Source: Macrosoma leucophasiata (taxonomy: Eukaryota > Arthropoda > Insecta > Lepidoptera > Hedylidae). From it: a stretch of DNA of 64,000 nt. Below the pieces are notes generated by a model, which worked only from the letters and a program-made list of their open reading frames with translations, did not search any database and had not been told where the DNA came from. This document shows, piece after piece, positions 61,773 to 64,000 of the stretch. The number at the start of each line of letters is the position of its first letter. Within the stretch, counting starts at the first letter, position 1. The DNA is taken from contig JAWQUS010000010.1 of the NCBI GenBank assembly GCA_036365455.1, positions 15,384,501 to 15,448,500 of the forward strand, read 5' to 3'. A program made the position numbers and the translations under genes.

Positions 61773-61875
61773 TATGTAAAGAAGGTGACAAACAAGCATG
61801 CACTTCACATTGATGTTAAGTGATGACTGCAGCCTATAGACACCCACACAAAGACCACCCCTGAGACCTAAAAAT
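61773..61875 (-). mobile_element. SINE A tail-side fragment
   Basis: GGTGACAAACAAGCATGCAC to ACCCACACAAAGACCACCCC, then CTGAGACCTAAAAAT, is the 3' half of SINE A with a short internal deletion. Confidence 0.7.
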
Positions 61876-61965
61876 ATGCTTAACTTGTTGATCCATGTGG
61901 AGACAGGTATCAATACCGAAAGATGCTCAAATTTATATCGAGATAATATTAATTAACAATTTTTT

Positions 61966-62215
61966 ACCGGTAGTAGAGCTCCAGTGACGGAGCTCGCGGG
62001 AGTAGGCACCACCGCATTACCTAATATATTTTCCGCTAAATAGTAGTGTTCGTGTTCCGGTCAGGTGGTATTGTAGGGCCCTGTAATTTCCGGCACAGAG
62101 GCATAACACCTTAGGCCTCAGGAGTGGTAACGCATCTGCATTTTGACCTTGGTCTTTGTGTAGGTGTCTATAGGCTGCAGTCATCACTTAAGATCAATGT
62201 GAACTGCATGCTGTA
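61966..62215 (+). mobile_element. SINE A, nearly full length, plus orientation
   Basis: Starts ACCGGTAGTAGAGCTCCAGT and runs through the complete body to GAACTGCATGCTGTATTTTT; only the TTTGCCACTT tail is shortened. Together with 61773-61875 it makes an inverted SINE A pair about 90 bases apart. Confidence 0.8.
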
Positions 62216-62506
62216 TTTTTTTACTTATTTGTTATGTGCTTTGTGTTACCTAACCAAAATGCCGCCATCCATCCATCCACATTCAAAAGATAATTCGAAC
62301 GAGTAAAAAGTGATCGAGGTAATCAAGTACCTATTACATGAGTCACTAATTACTCAAGGTAAAGTTCGTAATTATGCTACACAAACTTTGAAGCTACATA
62401 CTAATTACGGCAGCATAAGGTGTAGTCACGATTTAGAGTCTCACTCGAAAGCGTTAAATTATTCTTCTCATTATTAAAACGAATTAGGTAATACGACTGG
62501 CGTCGG
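62216..62506. other. No gene recognised
   Basis: An AT-rich gap with CCATCCATCCACATTC near 62268. Nothing else is identified. Confidence 0.4.
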
Positions 62507-62775
62507 GATGTAACGATTCCACCGCCCATTAGCGGAAGATTTTTTTTCTCTTGAAAGAGAATTCTCCCTCTTCTGCAGTCATCCGAACAATGGCGGTCAA
62601 ACCATTCCAATAGATCGGTAGTAAGTATAATAACGTGGGATGGGCAGCAGCGTCCCGAGATAAAAATACAGCCACTGCGATCGGCAATCCGCCTGCCAAG
62701 CGTGGCGGTTATGGCATATCCGACTTATGGGGAGCCTTTGGTCCAGCTGTGGACATCTTTCGGCTGAAATGATTT
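62507..62775 (+). mobile_element. RTE-derived short element, copy with both ends
   Basis: The 5' blocks CCGCCCATTAGCGGAAGATT, CATCCGAACAATGGCGGTCA, GCAGCGTCCCGAGATAAAA match the RTE 5' region at 37905-38060. They are joined to the 3' end GTCCAGCTGTGGACATCTTT and CGGCTGAAATGAT. The whole is about 270 bases with no ORF. It shares its layout with 18615-18828, which makes it a family rather than one deletion. Confidence 0.65.
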
Positions 62776-63360
62776 AGGGAATTCAACATTATATGAAAAC
62801 GTAAGATACAAATATAATGTAATTTTGTGCTGTAAATATCGGCAATACAAAAACAGTGTACCACAATAAGCAATAAAACTTTGTCGCTTACTTCTCTCAA
62901 AATTTTATTTATCTCACACAAAAGTAACAAAAGACGACGCTAAGGAATTGAAACCACATTGAAAATCTGCAGCAAGCATCTGCGCTCCAAGTGTTTCGGT
63001 CATATTATGTAGAAGTGAGCGGAATAAGCCGCACTTTGTTACAAATCCGAGACTTGGGTTGGATTTGCCAGTGTCCGTTTTGTGCTTGTTATTCTAGCGC
63101 TCTCAGACCGGGCGCAGCTTAAGTGTGGCCCACACTTGCTACACCAACGAAAGCATCGCTAGGTGGGGCCTAACGATCCCTACTTTAACCACAAGATATT
63201 CGAGTTCAAATATTGTTAACTGAATTTCCAAAATTTATATTCATGTTTAGAATAGCGTGTGTTTTGGTGTTGATTTACTCATACATTCACTAGGTCGGAT
63301 TACGCACACTTATGGACTTATTGTTGGTATCGACTAGGTAGTTATGTCCGACCCCGCGTT
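62776..63360. other. No gene recognised
   Basis: 63110-63180 becomes less AT-rich (GGGCGCAGCTTAAGTGTGGC). No feature is identified. Confidence 0.4.
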
Positions 63361-63905
63361 ACGTGACCCTCAGCGCTAGTGAGTTTGACTCGATCTAACC
63401 TGCTAATAGGTAGAACTGATATCACCCGACCTGGGTTCGAGACCCGAGTGAAGGAGGTTCTCCGATGGGGCGCGGCCATAAGCTCAGCTAGACCCAGGGC
63501 AATGGTTGCGCCGTATAACTGTAAGCGTCGTCATCTTGGTGGGGACGCCCGCCACCCTTTGTTGTTGCAGCTAAGTGCCGAAGAAGCCCGCTGCAACCAT
63601 CGACAATAGAGAAGAGTTTGAGAGCGCTGTTGGACCTGGATGCCAACACCATGGCGACACGAGTCCACGGTGCCCATCTTCTCCATCACAGCCCTCAAGG
63701 GGGTGCCAAACGCCGCACTACAGCCGCAGGGCAGAAGAAGCTGCAGCAGAGGGGGATGCCCCGGTGTTGCATCCGCGTCGCGCGAATAGTGCGCGCGAAG
63801 ACCAGTGACGATGGACTTATTTTGAATCCAGATACCAGTACTAGACCTTTGTACAACAGCTGTCCCAATTATTCAATCCAGTGTCTTTTCCTCTCACGTC
63901 GATAA
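63361..63905. other. GC-rich segment, unclassified, probably repetitive
   Basis: Base composition changes sharply from the AT-rich surroundings. It contains GGGTTCGAGACCCGAG (a good pol III B-box match at about 63434) and overlapping Arg- and Ala-rich open frames (for example SPQGGAKRRTTAAGQKKLQQ at 63618-63905). The frames overlap in different phases and none has a recognised domain. It could be the 5' region of a LINE or a gag-like ORF. I cannot place it. Confidence 0.3.
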
Positions 63906-64000
63906 CCCTTTGCACCGCTGGATTCATTTAGTCGCACCGCGCAACGCCATTGCTTGGCTGTTAATTAATTACCTCGATTTACTTTACATCAACTGAGTGG

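Overview
The window looks like a stretch of moth or butterfly (Lepidoptera) nuclear DNA. The evidence is its content: Helitron-like elements whose 3' ends read like CGGGCAACAGCTAGT, tRNA-derived SINEs, RTE and Jockey/CR1-type non-LTR retrotransposons, mariner, hAT-like elements and a Ty3/gypsy remnant. These are set in AT-rich intergenic or intronic sequence. I found no convincing host protein-coding exon, functional tRNA gene, rRNA, CRISPR array or bacterial-style operon. The species cannot be fixed from the sequence alone.

Layout. 1-809: 3' part of a dead mariner. 812-8507: Helitron-like elements, one carrying a degenerate unit array plus six copies of an exact 101-bp repeat, and two copies of a larger repeat called family E here. 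8930-18830: a duplicated 350-bp block, a hAT-like MITE with 8-bp target duplications, SINEs A, C and D, an RTE 3' end and several long perfect hairpins. 19460-21356: a LINE with an open 606-aa reverse-transcriptase ORF on the minus strand. 21433-28145: sparse, with a chimeric SINE, one compact Helitron-like element, a TIR element, a diverged duplication and two back-to-back perfect hairpins. 28146-31990: an RTE fragment, SINE A copies and a second LINE with a 454-aa open RT frame. 33100-34985: Ty3/gypsy integrase remnant with polypurine tract. 35590-42703: foldback tRNA-like element, an unidentified ORF, an RTE 5' end, a young truncated RTE copy and a trinucleotide-like array. 44163-47652: direct duplication, hAT-like and TIR MITEs. 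48124-50915: SINE B copies around a 15-bp palindromic minisatellite. 51403-55470: foldback MITE, SINE C and LINE 3' ends. 58649-64000: TIR MITE, dead LINE, an intronless CCA-bearing tRNA-Tyr 3' segment, SINE A pieces, an RTE-derived short element and an unclassified GC-rich tail.

The parts relate as parasites and hosts of transposition. RTE and Jockey/CR1 LINEs supply reverse transcriptase. SINEs A-D and an RTE-derived short element look like non-autonomous passengers. The Helitron-like elements repeatedly hold expanded tandem arrays. The most unusual signals are the tRNA-Tyr 3' segment between 22-bp direct repeats, the cluster of long near-perfect snap-back palindromes, a palindromic tRNA-like element, the 15-bp minisatellite open in several frames, and two loci with matching ends but unrelated arrays inside. 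Family letters A-E and I are labels used only in this annotation.
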